64,000 nucleotides of DNA from Agarilytica sp033852175 (GCA_033852175.1 JAWSUY010000010.1:124001-188000), one strand, 5' to 3'; counted from the stretch's first letter, positions 28,360-37,914 are shown. Notes: generated by a model not told the origin, from the sequence alone. Numbers and translations: made by a program.

Positions 28360-29439
28360 TTAGGACGCTTGGCGGGTTTTTTCTCTACATACCGATGGAG
28401 AAATGCCTCTATTTTTTTTAAAAGAAGCATTAAATGTTGACTTACTATTAAACCCAGAAGCAAAAGCGATATCTAAAATAGACAAGTCCTGACTACCGGG
28501 GTCGCCAAGCAGTCGTTCAGCCTCTGCCGTACGAAGCTCATTAATATAGGCGAAAAAATTCTTTCCTAGCACCTTGCTAAAATATTCTGATAAATGCTGA
28601 GAGGAGACGTCAACAGCTGCGGCCAGATCTATCAGTCTTAGGTCACTCTTTAAAAAATCATGAGAAATCATCATTCGCTGTCGTAGGTTTTTCTCAATAC
28701 GCGCCCTAACCTCATCATTCATTCCAGAGCGCTGATATTTTTCCCCACTCGATAATACCTGGATTACCGGGGCGCGAACTGTACTTGAGTATTCAATAAA
28801 TACGACATGCTGGCGCACACCGTACCAGCCTGCAAGAAAGAGCACGAGCAAGCGACCAATGTTAAGAACTTGCCCCCACCACCCTCCCAACAGACTCCCG
28901 GGTATCCAAAATATTAGTAAAAATATGAAAATAAAGGAAAGCCAGGTTAGCCAGTTAAGATCCCGCCCCTTATCTGAAGAATAATGACAGTGAAGTGCTT
29001 GCTTATATTTTTTTAAGAGAAAAACAACTAACACAGCATAGACTACCGTAACCGCCTGAAAGAATAGAAGATATAAGCCTAAATAACTGAGACGACCAAC
29101 GAGACCAATTCTAAATCGGCTGTCAAGCAATATAATAGAAAAGATCAAGAGCGGTAAAAAATTCAGTAAATGTATTTGCCTAAATTTATGACCACACATG
29201 GTACGAACGTAGAGGTAGTAAAAAGCACCTAAACAGGACAGCGGCCAATCGAGAAGCCCAAATAACTGTGGGCGACTATAGTAAAGCGAAGACGAGGCCA
29301 GAGAAAGGAAAGAAAATGATAGTAAAAACATGCCCAAATAGAAATTCGAAAATCGCTGACGATGCATGAAAATTAGCGGAACCGCAATAAATAGTCCCAG
29401 CATTCCAGCGGTAACGGGAAGGGTATTCAGAAATTCCAT
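28360..29439 (-). CDS. AraC-family regulator with seven-helix membrane sensor domain
   Basis: A 359-residue protein. The N-terminal 225 residues have about seven hydrophobic helices (for example GMLGLFIAVPLIFM, LSYLGLYLLFFQAVTVVYAVLVV). A C-terminal AraC DNA-binding domain follows (LIDLAAAVDVSSQHLSEYFSKVLG; second helix-turn-helix LDIAFASGFNSKSTFNASFKKNRG). This architecture is a one-component membrane sensor. The nearest gene downstream is the lipoprotein at 27473. The signal is unknown. Confidence 0.87.
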   Translation of the reverse strand: MEFLNTLPVTAGMLGLFIAVPLIFMHRQRFSNFYLGMFLLSFSFLSLASSSLYYSRPQLFGLLDWPLSCLGAFYYLYVRTMCGHKFRQIHLLNFLPLLIFSIILLDSRFRIGLVGRLSYLGLYLLFFQAVTVVYAVLVVFLLKKYKQALHCHYSSDKGRDLNWLTWLSFIFIFLLIFWIPGSLLGGWWGQVLNIGRLLVLFLAGWYGVRQHVVFIEYSSTVRAPVIQVLSSGEKYQRSGMNDEVRARIEKNLRQRMMISHDFLKSDLRLIDLAAAVDVSSQHLSEYFSKVLGKNFFAYINELRTAEAERLLGDPGSQDLSILDIAFASGFNSKSTFNASFKKNRGISPSVCREKTRQAS

Positions 29440-29914
29440 ACGGTCTCACTAAAAATATCGTTCGGACTTATTTTGATCTTGAGATCATTATAATGGGAAA
29501 CAACAATTTTCCGAAAGAACAATCGAGTTAGCACGTATATTATTATCGAACTATTCACGTAAGTTTAACAATAGAACCCTGATTTTATTAATACATAGTT
29601 TTTATCAAACACTCAAAAAACATGTGAGAGTACATTGGCACGACCTAACTGTTCAAAAATCCCCCTCAAAAATATAGACAAAATAATTTATTAGGACGCA
29701 CTCCAAGCCGGTCATCCTGAATAACGAGAGTTCCTTATCGCGTATAAATATACCGCAATTTAATACAGCCAACTCCCAGGTATTAGCCATCAATTAAGAT
29801 GGCCAGTTGGCCCCCTAAGCTACTTTTTAGCTAACTTTTCATAAACCCCTAAACTTCTCGCCTCGTCAAAGACGATTTCTGCCGGAATCTTCAACCCCCG
29901 CCTGAAGAGCGACT
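29440..29914. other. Intergenic region upstream of the AraC-type regulator gene
   Basis: About 475 bp. Immediately after the exonuclease stop, a different minus-strand frame stays open for about 35 codons (RIKSLFRRGLKIPAEIVF..., ending KLAKK) and has protein-like composition, but no ribosome site; it is not called as a gene. Confidence 0.45.
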
Positions 29915-30529
29915 TTATTCTGACCACTTCAAAAGCAACTTATCTACCGCCTTCTTCTGCGTTTTATTTATCTTCTTAATCTGCTCGAAAGACAAATCAG
30001 TCACCCCAAAACGCTGCTCGATATCCTGCAACATAGCCATCCACACCTTCGCCGTCATCTCCGCATCATAAAGCGCCCGGTGATAACCGCCTCCACTTTC
30101 GATGTTTGCGTAGGATACCAACTGCGATAACTTGTGATTGGGCGAAGCCTGGAAAATACGTCGCGCCAGTAATAGCGAACAGGAAAAATCACCCGCATAA
30201 TCAACATTGATCCGAGCCAATTCAGCATCTAAAAACTTTTTGTCGAAGGAAGCATTATGTGCAATTAAATTTGCATCGCCGATATATTCAGAAAAACGCC
30301 CCATCACCGCCGCGCAACTATCCGCTTGCGCCAACATCGCATTATCAATGCCCGTGTAGTTAGCAATAAAACCCGATATACGAAAACCAGGATTCATCAA
30401 TTCTTGAAAGCTATCCACCACCTCGCCATCCTCCAAGCGCACCGCACCGATCTCAATCGCACGGTCGCCCATATCAGGAGATAAACCTGTGGTTTCAAAA
30501 TCGAGAATAATAAGAGAGTCAGCGCGCAT
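29915..30529 (-). CDS. DEDDh 3'-5' exonuclease (DnaQ-like)
   Basis: A 204-residue protein with all three exonuclease motifs. ExoI is LIILDFETTGL (Asp10, Glu12), ExoII is LIAHNASFDKKFLD, and ExoIII is HRALYDAEMTAKVW, with His before Asp. This is the DEDDh class found in the DNA polymerase III epsilon subunit and RNase T. The size and the lack of a polymerase-binding tail suggest a stand-alone nuclease. The C-terminus is basic. Substrate (DNA or RNA) cannot be told from sequence. Transcribed alone. Confidence 0.88.
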   Translation of the reverse strand: MRADSLIILDFETTGLSPDMGDRAIEIGAVRLEDGEVVDSFQELMNPGFRISGFIANYTGIDNAMLAQADSCAAVMGRFSEYIGDANLIAHNASFDKKFLDAELARINVDYAGDFSCSLLLARRIFQASPNHKLSQLVSYANIESGGGYHRALYDAEMTAKVWMAMLQDIEQRFGVTDLSFEQIKKINKTQKKAVDKLLLKWSE

Positions 30530-30913
30530 GGAAAATCCGATAGTTTAGGGGAATATGTGATGATAACAAAATGAAGAAGAAATAATGACACCCAGACCCA
30601 GAGTTTAATCAGAGTCGGTATCCAAGGAAAAGGCCAAAACACAAATCACCTAACCGCCTGTTCCCTCGGTCATTATTAGAGCGCTATTCATGCGACCTAT
30701 TGAACTAAAAAATGGTCACCATTCACACCGCTTCCGATAATTGGCCAACGACACTTTACATATTGAGATGAAGGCCAAACCATTAATCAAGGCGCCTATC
30801 GTAGCCGCTTCGCTGCAACTCACCGCACTCATAAATACGTTAAAATACTGAGAGTACACCAATTTAGCACAACCAAACAGCTCGGCCATTTGATGAATAG
30901 TCGAGATGTCTTG
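30530..30913. other. Intergenic region, no gene seen
   Basis: About 385 bp between the exonuclease and the RNA helicase. No reading frame, repeat or clear terminator is supported. Confidence 0.5.
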
Positions 30914-32173
30914 TTAGCGTTTTTTTGTTCTTACTTTCTTTTTTGGTTTACTTTTTTTGGACACGATTGCCTTACTGCGCTTTTTCTTTTTCACGCCCGC
31001 GGCCTTACCCGATTTTTTTAATTTTTTCGGCCCAGTGTACGCCGCCTCTAAACCTTTAATTTTTCGAGGTGTAAAGCGGATTTTTAGGTATCGCTCAATA
31101 CTCGACATTCGATTCCATTCAAGCGAATTCACTAAAGTGATCGCCGTCCCTTCTTGGCTAGCCCTTCCCGTTCGCCCAATCCTATGAACATGATCGTCAC
31201 CGGAATGCGGCACGGTAAAATTAATAACGAGGTCCACGTCCTTAACATCCAATCCTCGCGCGGCCAGATCGGTAGCGACTAATACTTGCAGTACACCAGA
31301 CCGAAAACGCTCTAATACTTTTTTACGTTCCTCTTGAGAAACTTCACCATGAATGTAACAGGCCCTGAGCTTCTTTGAGCTCAACATGTTACTCACCTTT
31401 TGGGCTTGTAAGCGGGTATTACAAAACACAAAAACATGCTGCGCGTCTTCTTCAGCGATGAGTGCTGCGACTACATTTTCTTTATGGCGATCATCATCCG
31501 TCAAAACAAACTGCTGACTTATCTGGCTATGCCCGTCTCTCAACGAGTCTATTTCTAAACGTACAGGGTTATCTAAGAATCGCGTAATGCGCCCAAAGCC
31601 TTTTGACTTTAACGTTGCCGAAAATAATAGATTTTGACGTTCCTTATTACAGGCAGCCACAATAGCATCAACCGTTTCGGAAAAGCCCATATCAAGCATA
31701 CGGTCAGCTTCGTCCAGCACGAGCACGGCTATCGCACTAAGGTCTATACGCGCATTGCCAACATGCTCGAAGAGACGGCCAGGGGTCGCAATCACTACAC
31801 TGGGTTTGCTTTTCAGCATGGCTAACTGTGGTTTACTGGGTTCGCCACCCAGAATCAATCCGCATGTAATATCAGTATGCGCGGCTAATTTCTCGAACAT
31901 TTTTTGTGTTTGTATGGCGAGCTCACGCGTGGGTAACAGTATCAAACCGCGCGGCGGGCACCCGCAACGCTCGTCAAGTAAAAAACGGTTAAGCATGGGC
32001 AAAATAAATGCCGCCGTTTTCCCACTGCCAGTCTTTGCAGACAACATCAGATCGCGACCTTCGGCGATAATGGGCAACGCTTGTTTCTGCGCTTCGGTTG
32101 TTTCTTGAAACCCCAGATCATCCAGGGCACGTAGTAGCCTGTTATCTAGGTGGTGTTCTTGGAATGTACTCAC
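30914..32173 (-). CDS. DEAD-box ATP-dependent RNA helicase
   Basis: A 419-residue protein with the complete DEAD-box set: Q motif region, AKTGSGKTAAF (I), PTRELA (Ia), TPGRL (Ib), DEAD (II), SAT (III), and HRIGRTGRA (VI). The tail is strongly basic (KKKKRSKAIVSKKSKPKKKVRTKKR-like composition), probably for RNA or ribosome binding. It is closest in style to SrmB-like helicases. A GTG at 32173 (GTG-AGT-ACA) is preferred because homology begins there; an ATG at 32236 would add a non-homologous extension overlapping the 28-bp repeats. Role: ribosome assembly or cold adaptation, inferred. Confidence 0.87.
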   Translation of the reverse strand: MSTFQEHHLDNRLLRALDDLGFQETTEAQKQALPIIAEGRDLMLSAKTGSGKTAAFILPMLNRFLLDERCGCPPRGLILLPTRELAIQTQKMFEKLAAHTDITCGLILGGEPSKPQLAMLKSKPSVVIATPGRLFEHVGNARIDLSAIAVLVLDEADRMLDMGFSETVDAIVAACNKERQNLLFSATLKSKGFGRITRFLDNPVRLEIDSLRDGHSQISQQFVLTDDDRHKENVVAALIAEEDAQHVFVFCNTRLQAQKVSNMLSSKKLRACYIHGEVSQEERKKVLERFRSGVLQVLVATDLAARGLDVKDVDLVINFTVPHSGDDHVHRIGRTGRASQEGTAITLVNSLEWNRMSSIERYLKIRFTPRKIKGLEAAYTGPKKLKKSGKAAGVKKKKRSKAIVSKKSKPKKKVRTKKR

Positions 32174-32213
32174 GATACTTTTAGTCCTGCGGAAAATCCT
32201 GCGTGCGAAGGCT

Positions 32214-32297
32214 GCAACGCATCTGGGGTGAAACAACGATGGCGACGCATCCGGAGCGAAACAAAGATTGCGACGCTCCCGAGCTTAAACAACGGCT
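32214..32297. repeat. Three imperfect 28-bp tandem repeats
   Basis: Units at 32214-32241, 32242-32269 and 32270-32297 share the pattern GC(A/G)ACGC(A)TC(C/T)..G(A/G)G...AAACAA(C/A)G. Units 1 and 2 differ at about six positions; unit 3 is more diverged. They lie between the DUF3010 gene and the helicase start, in the helicase 5' region. Confidence 0.7.
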
Positions 32298-32354
32298 GGC
32301 GCCCTTTGCAGCCGCCACAATGGTGTCGACTACGGGTAATGTTCAGAAAGCCGC

Positions 32355-32795
32355 TTACTCTTTTACTTCAACGTCAGGTAATAGCCCAGCATACGCAGTG
32401 GTAAATGCTACCTCCTGAAAAGGCCTTAACCCGGTCTCTTTAAAGCGGATCGTCAAGGGATTCGCGCCGATGCGCGCCTTGATTGTACTAGCAGACAGAA
32501 TTTCAACGTCAAAGCCGGTCGCTAACTGAATCGCCGCTTCAAGCTTAAAACCCGCCGCCGCACCAGCATGCTTCCCCTTCATCGCGCGCTCACGAATGAC
32601 CACTTTGTCTATTTTGTAATCGACCATTAGTTTCGCAAACGCGAACTGAAAGGCCTGCAACTGCTCCCCACTTCGAGCATCTTTCACGGTTAGGCTACGT
32701 GCGCGGCAATCTGGCAGTTCGAAAAGACCGACAGACTTAGCCTGTAGGCATATGATGGCCTCATTGTTTTTTAACTCTACGCCACAAATTCTCAT
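32355..32795 (-). CDS. DUF3010 family protein
   Basis: A 146-residue protein matching the gammaproteobacterial DUF3010 family from end to end. It starts MRICGVELKNNEAIICL, carries AFQFAFAKLMVDYKIDKVVIRER, and ends PFQEVAFTTAYAGL. The fold resembles RNase H-like/resolvase-type nuclease folds, but no activity is proven. The ATG at 32795 follows AGGGTGAAT and is preferred over the GTG two codons upstream. It lies between rlmF and the DEAD-box helicase, both RNA-related. Confidence 0.85.
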   Translation of the reverse strand: MRICGVELKNNEAIICLQAKSVGLFELPDCRARSLTVKDARSGEQLQAFQFAFAKLMVDYKIDKVVIRERAMKGKHAGAAAGFKLEAAIQLATGFDVEILSASTIKARIGANPLTIRFKETGLRPFQEVAFTTAYAGLLPDVEVKE

Positions 32796-32912
32796 ATTCA
32801 CCCTATATTTTAAGATTAATGACCCTGGAGTCTTGCTTGTATTGGCTTGCCTTTCCTAACATCACCACAGCGAGACACTCAGCATCATTCATATTCATTC
32901 ACTAATAAAAAA

Positions 32913-33950
32913 CTACCAACGCGTTCGGCACCAATTCGCTTGTTCATCCGGCGAATGAAAAGTCCACGCCACGATTCGCGTTATCTTTTGCCCTTGGCTC
33001 ATGTTGATCGTTCTAACATCACTTGCTTTTACTTTTTTTAATGTCTTATAAATAGCCGGCAAATGGTCTTTTTTAGCAACCAGGCAGCTAAACCAAAGAC
33101 ACTGCTTTGACCGTTCAGCACTTTCTACAATCATGCATTCAATAAAAGCAGCTTCACCGCCAGGACACCACAACTCAGCACCCTGCCCACCAAAATTCAA
33201 GCGATCTGCATTTGATGCGGCCTTTATTGAAGGCCCTCGTCTCACATCAACACGAGACTGACCCCGTTTTTTTGCAGTATTAGCAGCCAAATTAGCAACC
33301 TTACGCTGGCTACCCTCAGTAGCTTCGGCCAAAGATGCATGAAAGGGCGGGTTGCACAGCGTAACATCAAACCGTTCATTTTCGAGCATCACACCCTTAA
33401 AAATATGCTTTGCAGAGGGTTGCACACGACAGTCTATGCGCCCCTGTAACACCGCATTACTATCCACGAGCGTATTGGCTAAATTCACTGCACCTGAATC
33501 CACATCGGAACCTACGAAATTCCAACCAAATAAACGCGAACCTAAAATGGGATACACACAATTCGCCCCCATGCCCACATCAAAAACTGTGATGATTTTT
33601 CCTTTGGGAATATATTTATCCTTAACCTTGGCATGGCCACCCTCACGCGTACTAGCCAAAAGATCCGCCAAATAATGCAAATAATCCGCACGCCCAGGAA
33701 TAGGAGGACAAAGATAACCATCCGGAATATCCCAAAACCCCACCTGGTAATAGTGCTTCAATAAAGCCTGGTTTAATAATTTCACCGATTTCGGATTAGA
33801 GAAATCAACAGACAAGTCTCCATATGCATTGTTAGCCACCGCCACCGACAACTCTGGGCTGCTTTTAATTAAGGCCTCAAAATCATAGCGCTCACGGTGT
33901 ACATTACGCGGATGCAAGCCTTTGGCTTTAGTTTTATTGTTTGACTTCAT
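32913..33950 (-). CDS. rlmF: 23S rRNA (adenine1618-N6)-methyltransferase RlmF
   Basis: A 345-residue enzyme that methylates A1618 of 23S rRNA with SAM. It shows LHPRNVHRERYDFEAL at the start, the SAM-binding stretch ITVFDVGMGANCVYPILG, and the catalytic NPPFH motif (TLCNPPFHASLAEA) typical of N6-adenine methyltransferases. GGEAAFIECMIVES and WFSCLVAKKDHL are also family signatures. Length fits the family with a short lysine-rich N-terminus. Monocistronic. Confidence 0.95.
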   Translation of the reverse strand: MKSNNKTKAKGLHPRNVHRERYDFEALIKSSPELSVAVANNAYGDLSVDFSNPKSVKLLNQALLKHYYQVGFWDIPDGYLCPPIPGRADYLHYLADLLASTREGGHAKVKDKYIPKGKIITVFDVGMGANCVYPILGSRLFGWNFVGSDVDSGAVNLANTLVDSNAVLQGRIDCRVQPSAKHIFKGVMLENERFDVTLCNPPFHASLAEATEGSQRKVANLAANTAKKRGQSRVDVRRGPSIKAASNADRLNFGGQGAELWCPGGEAAFIECMIVESAERSKQCLWFSCLVAKKDHLPAIYKTLKKVKASDVRTINMSQGQKITRIVAWTFHSPDEQANWCRTRW

Positions 33951-34235
33951 CTCATTCAGTTTCTTCTAAGCGGGTTTTATTCGGGTTATTGAATCGCGTA
34001 ACGAGTGCCCCTGCTACCACTCGTCGTTTAATGAATCACGGCTGCTGATCATGTAAAGGCGTGTTATAACCTCGATCAAACAGGCCGACCATTTAATTCA
34101 AATCATAGGGGGGTTATTAATACGCCGCCTCCCACTCTAACGATGAAGATTTCACACTAACGCATCGAGCACGCTTCGTGACTTACATGTCCACCAACAT
34201 CACCCGCGAAACCCATTTTTGTAGGCAATATACAA

Positions 34236-34610
34236 TCACTCACGGTCATATTCCGTATACTTTTTGGAGCTTCCTCTGACCTTATCAGCCGGGTATTTAA
34301 GCTCATTTTTCTTCATTTTCCCTTCGACAGCAGCAAGAACATCTACACCTAACTTATCGGCCAGGCGAATGAGATACATTTGCACGTCCGCAATTTCATC
34401 CGCCACTTCCGCGAGAACTTTATCATCCAGCTGCTGCGACTGCTCTTCCGTTAACCATTGAAAGTGCTCAGCAATCTCAGCAACTTCTACGCTAAGCGCC
34501 ATACTAATATTTTTGGGCGAATGGAACTGATCCCAATCACGGTCTTTCGCAAACTTTCGAAGACTTAAGGTTAATTCATCAAAGTTTTGAACGCTGTCGT
34601 TATTGCCCAT
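34236..34610 (-). CDS. MazG-like nucleotide pyrophosphohydrolase
   Basis: A 124-residue all-alpha NTP pyrophosphatase of the RS21-C6/dCTPase type. The metal-binding helices are SVEVAEIAEHFQW (ExxE) and EVADEIADVQMYLIRLAD (ExxD). It hydrolyses non-standard or excess (d)NTPs to monophosphates, a house-cleaning role. The ATG at 34610 follows GAGAGC and fits the family start; the frame is open further upstream but without homology. Cytoplasmic. Confidence 0.9.
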   Translation of the reverse strand: MGNNDSVQNFDELTLSLRKFAKDRDWDQFHSPKNISMALSVEVAEIAEHFQWLTEEQSQQLDDKVLAEVADEIADVQMYLIRLADKLGVDVLAAVEGKMKKNELKYPADKVRGSSKKYTEYDRE

Positions 34611-34843
34611 ATTGCTCTCAATTTTTATGACGATGTATCGCGTGTAATGATGGCGCATTCCTGCGTGAAAATTTCATGCCTTTAGAGCGCGTCGATCTTC
34701 CTGTTCAGCTTATGGGGGAAGCAAGGGCATGTGGTTATAGGCCGAATACCACCAGCCTTGTTGCTATACTGAGCCGCCGTGATGATGCTACCACCCCCTT
34801 TATCCTGCATATATTTTTCTGCTTTTCAATACAAGGCGAGCTT

Positions 34844-35053
34844 ATGTCGACGCCGTCGACACATCAAGCTTACATATCGTCTTTTGAAGGTTTTTCCAAT
34901 ATCACTGCCTCACATCAGGGCTTACAGGCATTAACAGTGCTTACGCCAACAAATATAGCGTTATTTGAGTATCGGCCCAGATCGGGCCTTTTAGCTTACC
35001 GCGCACCTGATGCCCACATCCAATGGTATGGCCCGCGCCCTAGGCCTCGGTAA
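34844..35053 (+). CDS. Possible small hypothetical protein (69 aa)
   Basis: A short frame starting MSTPSTHQAYISSFEGF with AAGGCGAG 6 nt upstream, ending in a proline/arginine-rich tail. The frame is open 56 codons further upstream without good initiation signals. No domain is recognised. The good ribosome site is the main support. Confidence 0.35.
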   Translation: MSTPSTHQAYISSFEGFSNITASHQGLQALTVLTPTNIALFEYRPRSGLLAYRAPDAHIQWYGPRPRPR

Positions 35054-35197
35054 CCTATATCTTAATGCCTCACACCCTCACACGATCCGAAGCCTGGGGA
35101 TGGCCGGTTTCGGATGATATACTCAACGGGCGTTACATAGATGCCAGCATGCGCTCACTTAAGAGCAACTTTATTCACAACAGAAAACCAGCAAACA

Positions 35198-35590
35198 ATG
35201 CCCAAACCACTGAGTAAAACCCAGAAAAAAATCGATAATAATGTACGAATCGCATTAACCGCATGCTGTGATGAAAGCCTCAAAGATATTCCAGGCTTCC
35301 AATGGCTAACGCACCAAGCTGACTATGCCAATTTCCCAGCAAGCTTATTGATTACCTGCGTCTTTGACAAAAAGTCGGAACAACAAGAAGCCCAAGAAAA
35401 CGGCCAGGCTTTAGCGCTTCAAAAACTAATTCAACGCAAGCTACTTAAAATAGGGGTTAAGTTTAAAAAAATAGACGCGCAAATACTGTTTGATAGCGAG
35501 GAAGCCTGCACGATTGATCACAACGGTGAATGGCCTATACGTTTAGCCAGCCGCGCCGGGAGAGCCGTAGGGAACAACAGGCCACGCTAG
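35198..35590 (+). CDS. Conserved hypothetical protein (130 aa)
   Basis: Starts MPKPLSKTQKKIDNNVR and contains CCDESLKDIPGFQWLTHQADYANFPASL, with a final DSEEACTIDHNGEWPIRL. I recognise this as a conserved gammaproteobacterial protein, sometimes labelled Fis-family regulator in databases, although no helix-turn-helix is evident. No signal peptide. The start is set by homology; an ATG 19 codons upstream is less likely. Function unknown. Confidence 0.65.
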   Translation: MPKPLSKTQKKIDNNVRIALTACCDESLKDIPGFQWLTHQADYANFPASLLITCVFDKKSEQQEAQENGQALALQKLIQRKLLKIGVKFKKIDAQILFDSEEACTIDHNGEWPIRLASRAGRAVGNNRPR

Positions 35591-35704
35591 TAATTGTCAA
35601 AAAAATAGATTCCTATTCATGCCTTACTTTATTGGTCGAACCCCATTTAACATCCAGACTCCAACTTAGATTAATTTCCCCCAATGGGTTCTATATATAT
35701 TTGT

Positions 35705-36217
35705 TCAGAAAGAAAATCGAAAGTTTCCATACAAATGATTCGCCCAAAACAATAAATCCACAAGCACCTGAAACAAAAATAGAAAAACCCACGAAATCAC
35801 ACTTGCCCATCGCGACATCCAAATTCCACATGACAGAGCGGATATATAGATGCATACGAACGAACCCAATATGCATGCAACAGAGTACTCAATTTCTCCC
35901 GAAGAGAAAATAAATGGAACAACAACAAAAGGGATTAGCCCAACTAATATTTTATCTTTCGAATCTTTATGCCATGCCATTGCCAATACAATCGAAACGG
36001 GAATCAACCAAAATAGCGTTACAAAAATCCGAAATAAAGGCCCCGAATCTTTAGGGTAATCGAACAAGACCCCATCGGACCAACACACATAAAACAAATA
36101 CACAACAAAAAAACAAAAAGAAACAACCAGATTCCAATAACGACCACTAACAATCATGACAAGTGCGGAATAATTTATCTTGTCAAATAATTTCATCCAA
36201 ATACTCATATGAGTCAT
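35705..36217 (-). CDS. Four-helix membrane protein, possible toxin-immunity partner
   Basis: A 170-residue protein with four hydrophobic helices (YWNLVVSFCFFVVYLFYVCW; FRIFVTLFWLIPVSIVLAMAW; GLIPFVVVPFIF; CILGSFVCIYISALSCGIW) and a further C-terminal one (ISWVFLFLFQVLVDLLFW). No family is recognised. It follows the HINT-deaminase toxin gene by 78 bp on the same strand, the usual place for an immunity gene. A membrane immunity protein for a cytosolic deaminase would be unusual, so the pairing is only inferred. AAGGA lies 2-11 nt before alternative ATG codons. Confidence 0.55.
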   Translation of the reverse strand: MTHMSIWMKLFDKINYSALVMIVSGRYWNLVVSFCFFVVYLFYVCWSDGVLFDYPKDSGPLFRIFVTLFWLIPVSIVLAMAWHKDSKDKILVGLIPFVVVPFIFSSGEIEYSVACILGSFVCIYISALSCGIWMSRWASVISWVFLFLFQVLVDLLFWANHLYGNFRFSF

Positions 36218-36295
36218 TATCCTTAATATCTTTTAAAGTGAATATCTTGTTTACTTGGCATTTCAATAATAAAATTATAGAAGGAACTCATTTAC

Positions 36296-36985
36296 CTATG
36301 GCGGGTGCGGTAAATACCCACGAGCATCTTTAGATAAATTACTCGTCCCCAAAGTTTCGTCATTGAGCGCGCTACCATAATTATTACGGCAGTGAATACA
36401 GGGACTCATTTTGTTCACTAAGCGGCCTTTTCTAGAATACTTTCTTACGTATGCATTTGAGATCTCTACATTGCCACGGTGTAATTCAATGGCATCGCCC
36501 AGTTGTTGCCTCAAATCACTTACAGCTGCGTCTTCAGCACACATAATGTTATTTGCACACCCCCAGCCAGTGGTTTCCTTCCGAGAATCGTGATGTAAAT
36601 ATCGAGCCGCGACCCAGGGGCCAGCATGGTCACCCGTTGGTTTTCCATTCGGAAAATTAGAGGGCTTATTTGCCAGCTTGTACGAAATTAGGTCAAGTGG
36701 ATCTGTTGGGGCTCGCTCACAGATACTGTCTTGCCCCAATACGCTCTCCGCAGTCGCAAAATAATGATGATTGTTGCTGGTTTTTACATTTCCACAATGC
36801 TGTCGGTTTTCGATTAAAGTAACCTGCCCTACTTCTGCTACGGTACCGACAAGGGTGAAGATTTTGTCACCCACACAAAGGTTTTCAGCCGTTACCCACT
36901 CCTCAGAAACAAGGTAAAAGGGGTGCTTTTCTTCGGTAAACATCGACGTGTTTATCTCAGCAATAGAATATTCGATCTCGATCAT
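36296..36985 (-). CDS. Orphan polymorphic-toxin C-terminus: HINT domain plus deaminase
   Basis: A 229-residue protein. Residues 1-60 match the end of a bacterial pretoxin-HINT (intein-like self-cleaving) domain: TEEKHPFYLVSEEWVTAENLCVGDKI. From about 100 a nucleic-acid/nucleotide deaminase-like toxin domain follows, with the zinc motif Cys149-Ala-Glu151 (NNIMCAED) and Cys196-x-x-Cys199 (SPCIHC), as in the YwqJ-type deaminase superfamily. The large delivery part (Rhs or filamentous repeats) and most of HINT are missing, so this is a detached toxin cassette. No signal peptide. A membrane protein gene follows. Whether it is still functional is unknown. Confidence 0.7.
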   Translation of the reverse strand: MIEIEYSIAEINTSMFTEEKHPFYLVSEEWVTAENLCVGDKIFTLVGTVAEVGQVTLIENRQHCGNVKTSNNHHYFATAESVLGQDSICERAPTDPLDLISYKLANKPSNFPNGKPTGDHAGPWVAARYLHHDSRKETTGWGCANNIMCAEDAAVSDLRQQLGDAIELHRGNVEISNAYVRKYSRKGRLVNKMSPCIHCRNNYGSALNDETLGTSNLSKDARGYLPHPP

Positions 36986-37368
36986 AACGAGAGAAACACG
37001 TCTAATTTTTCTTTTAGCTGGGTCGAGTCAAAACATCTCGAATTCGTAAAGCAAATAAAACTATAGGAATTAATCATTTCTTGTGTATAACGTTTCGGTA
37101 GAAAACCCACCAATAATGAGCTTTTATATGGGAATTTGAATTACAGGATTACTCGGAATTCAGCTATTTTCGGTGGAATTTGGGTTGCTCATGACAGTTT
37201 AACAGACACACACGATAACAGCTTGCCCTCGCCACAAATAACCGAATACGATGCTTAAATCGATACCAATGGGTTAAAACATTCGACTAGGCTAGCAATC
37301 AAACCGGACTCTAAAAAATCACTCGGCAATATACGTCTTAAAATATTTCGCCATATTCGCCTCAAGCT
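36986..37368. other. Intergenic region between toxin module and cheD
   Basis: About 380 bp. No upstream part of the toxin gene could be read here in any frame, supporting truncation. No terminator for the chemotaxis operon was recognised. Confidence 0.5.
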
Positions 37369-37914
37369 TTAGAGCGGCTTACTAACGTAAACTTCATTTT
37401 CAGCAGCTAAAAAATATATTTTTCGGGGAAAAACCCCACCGACATCTTGCGCCAGGCATGGAATTCCCTCGTTTTTCAAATACTCAGTAATAAAGGATAT
37501 ATTTTTCCGACCAACATCAACCTTTGACGTCGATATCGATGCTCCACCAAAGACCTTGGCTACAAGCCGATCTTTCTGACATCCCATAACAACCATCTTA
37601 CCGATTAAGCGTTCCATCGCCACATCCCCATAACGAGATAGGTGGGAAGCACCATTAAGCAGGGAAGATTTATTTCCAGGGCCGGCGACATCTAACAACT
37701 CTTTACCGGCCATATGGGGCAGCATAAAATGGTTCATGCCGCCCAGTTTCAATTCGGGATCGTGCAGACAAACAGAAATACACGACCCTAAAACCGTTAC
37801 TATCATCCCCCCTTTGGAGGCAATACAGAACTCTCCCGGCTGTAGATTCACCGCGCTTCGCTTAAAACGATTGACCCAATAAACCGCCGATCCCAACTTT
37901 TTGTCAGCGCTCAA
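37369..37914 (-). CDS. cheD: Chemoreceptor glutamine deamidase CheD
   Basis: A 181-residue enzyme that deamidates specific receptor glutamines and tunes chemotaxis. The catalytic cysteine is Cys45 in VTVLGSCISVCLHD and the histidine is His62 in GGMNHFMLPH. Translation starts at TTG, placed 6-7 nt after AGGAG. It is the last gene of the operon, 45 bp after cheB. Confidence 0.94.
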   Translation of the reverse strand: MSADKKLGSAVYWVNRFKRSAVNLQPGEFCIASKGGMIVTVLGSCISVCLHDPELKLGGMNHFMLPHMAGKELLDVAGPGNKSSLLNGASHLSRYGDVAMERLIGKMVVMGCQKDRLVAKVFGGASISTSKVDVGRKNISFITEYLKNEGIPCLAQDVGGVFPRKIYFLAAENEVYVSKPL

